Source: Flavobacteriaceae bacterium (GTDB lineage Bacteria > Bacteroidota > Bacteroidia > Flavobacteriales > Flavobacteriaceae). From it: a stretch of 6,652 nt of DNA. Under the pieces are notes generated by a model. It was not told the DNA's origin. It made no database searches and saw only the letters and a list, made by a program, of their open reading frames with translations. Below are positions 6,343-6,652 of this stretch, piece by piece. The translations under genes and the position numbers were made by a program. Numbering within the stretch: the stretch's first letter is position 1; every line of letters starts with the position of its first letter. The stretch is taken from the NCBI GenBank assembly GCA_030834365.1, contig JAURFJ010000067.1:1-6652 (forward strand), written 5' to 3'.

Positions 6343-6652
6343 ATGTCTTCACATTCTATCCCGACTGGTGTGGCCACTGGCGATGCCGTTCAATCTATAT
6401 TCGCGCTAGCCAAACAAAAGGCATTCGCCCTTCCCGCAGTTAATGTTACCGGGTCAAACACTATTAATGCCGTACTCGAAACTGCAGTGGCGCTCAACTC
6501 CCCCGTCATTATTCAATTTTCTAACGGAGGAGCTCAATTTAACGCCGGAAAAGGACTTTCTAACGAGGGTCAAAAAGCAGCCATAGCCGGAGCCATTGCC
6601 GGAGCTAAACACGTGCATCAGTTAGCGGAGGCTTATGGTGCGACGGTTATTC
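6343..6652 (+). CDS. fbaA: class II fructose-bisphosphate aldolase, partial (5' end)
   Basis: The first 103 codons of a zinc-dependent class II aldolase, which reversibly splits fructose 1,6-bisphosphate into dihydroxyacetone phosphate and glyceraldehyde 3-phosphate in glycolysis and gluconeogenesis. The segment matches the E. coli FbaA-type (class IIA) N-terminus: GVATGDAVQSIFALAKQK (9-26), FALPAVNVTGSNTINAVLET (28-47), SPVIIQFSNGGAQFNAGKG (53-71) and GAIAGAKHVHQLAEAYG (83-99). The metal-binding HxDH motif would follow immediately outside the window, so catalytic residues cannot be checked. The ATG at 6343 agrees with the family N-terminus and follows an A-rich stretch. The E. coli-like IIA character (the AGKG insertion and HVHQLAE) is clear enough to exclude the IIB, tagatose-type subgroup with fair confidence. 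Confidence 0.92.
   Translation, partial: MSSHSIPTGVATGDAVQSIFALAKQKAFALPAVNVTGSNTINAVLETAVALNSPVIIQFSNGGAQFNAGKGLSNEGQKAAIAGAIAGAKHVHQLAEAYGATVI

Overview
The window looks like ordinary chromosomal housekeeping DNA from a member of the Bacteroidota, most likely a Flavobacteriales-type organism. Four signs support this. It carries a porT (sprT) gene, found only in type IX secretion and gliding lineages. It carries a TamL-type surface-assembly lipoprotein. It has UbiE/MenG, aminotransferase and class II aldolase proteins of Bacteroidota character. Its promoter-like sites match the Bacteroidota -7 consensus TAnnTTTG, and no start codon has a convincing Shine-Dalgarno sequence. Base composition appears intermediate (mid-to-high 40s % GC by eye, not computed) and looks uniform across the window.

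Layout. Positions 1-568 hold the 5' part of rsmG on the minus strand, running off the left edge. It is divergent from a class I PLP aminotransferase of the AspC type (631-1821, plus). The plus strand continues with ubiE/menG (1857-2579), whose last 14 bases overlap porT (2566-3159). A TrmH/SpoU-family RNA methyltransferase on the minus strand (3116-3865) converges on porT, and the two coding regions overlap by 44 bases. It is divergent, across only 25 bases, from the large gene tamL (3891-6296, plus). After 46 bases comes the start of a class II fructose-bisphosphate aldolase gene (6343 to the right edge). The window is almost entirely coding. No gap exceeds 62 bases. I saw no tRNA, rRNA, CRISPR array, insertion sequence, long repeat or convincing rho-independent terminator.

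Functional themes. Two genes are RNA-modifying methyltransferases (RsmG on 16S rRNA; the TrmH-family enzyme on an unidentified RNA). Two concern the outer membrane (PorT for type IX secretion, TamL for outer-membrane protein or surface assembly). Three are metabolic (amino-acid transamination, the last step of menaquinone synthesis, glycolysis/gluconeogenesis). The order ubiE-porT-RNA methyltransferase-tamL-fba is, from memory, a recurring Bacteroidota arrangement rather than a mobile or accessory island.

I found no evidence of a previously undescribed system. The items most worth a second look are the loss of family resemblance at the 3' part of rsmG against the window edge, the 44-base convergent overlap of porT and the methyltransferase, and promoter-like -7 elements lying almost on the start codons of ubiE and tamL, which suggest leaderless transcripts.
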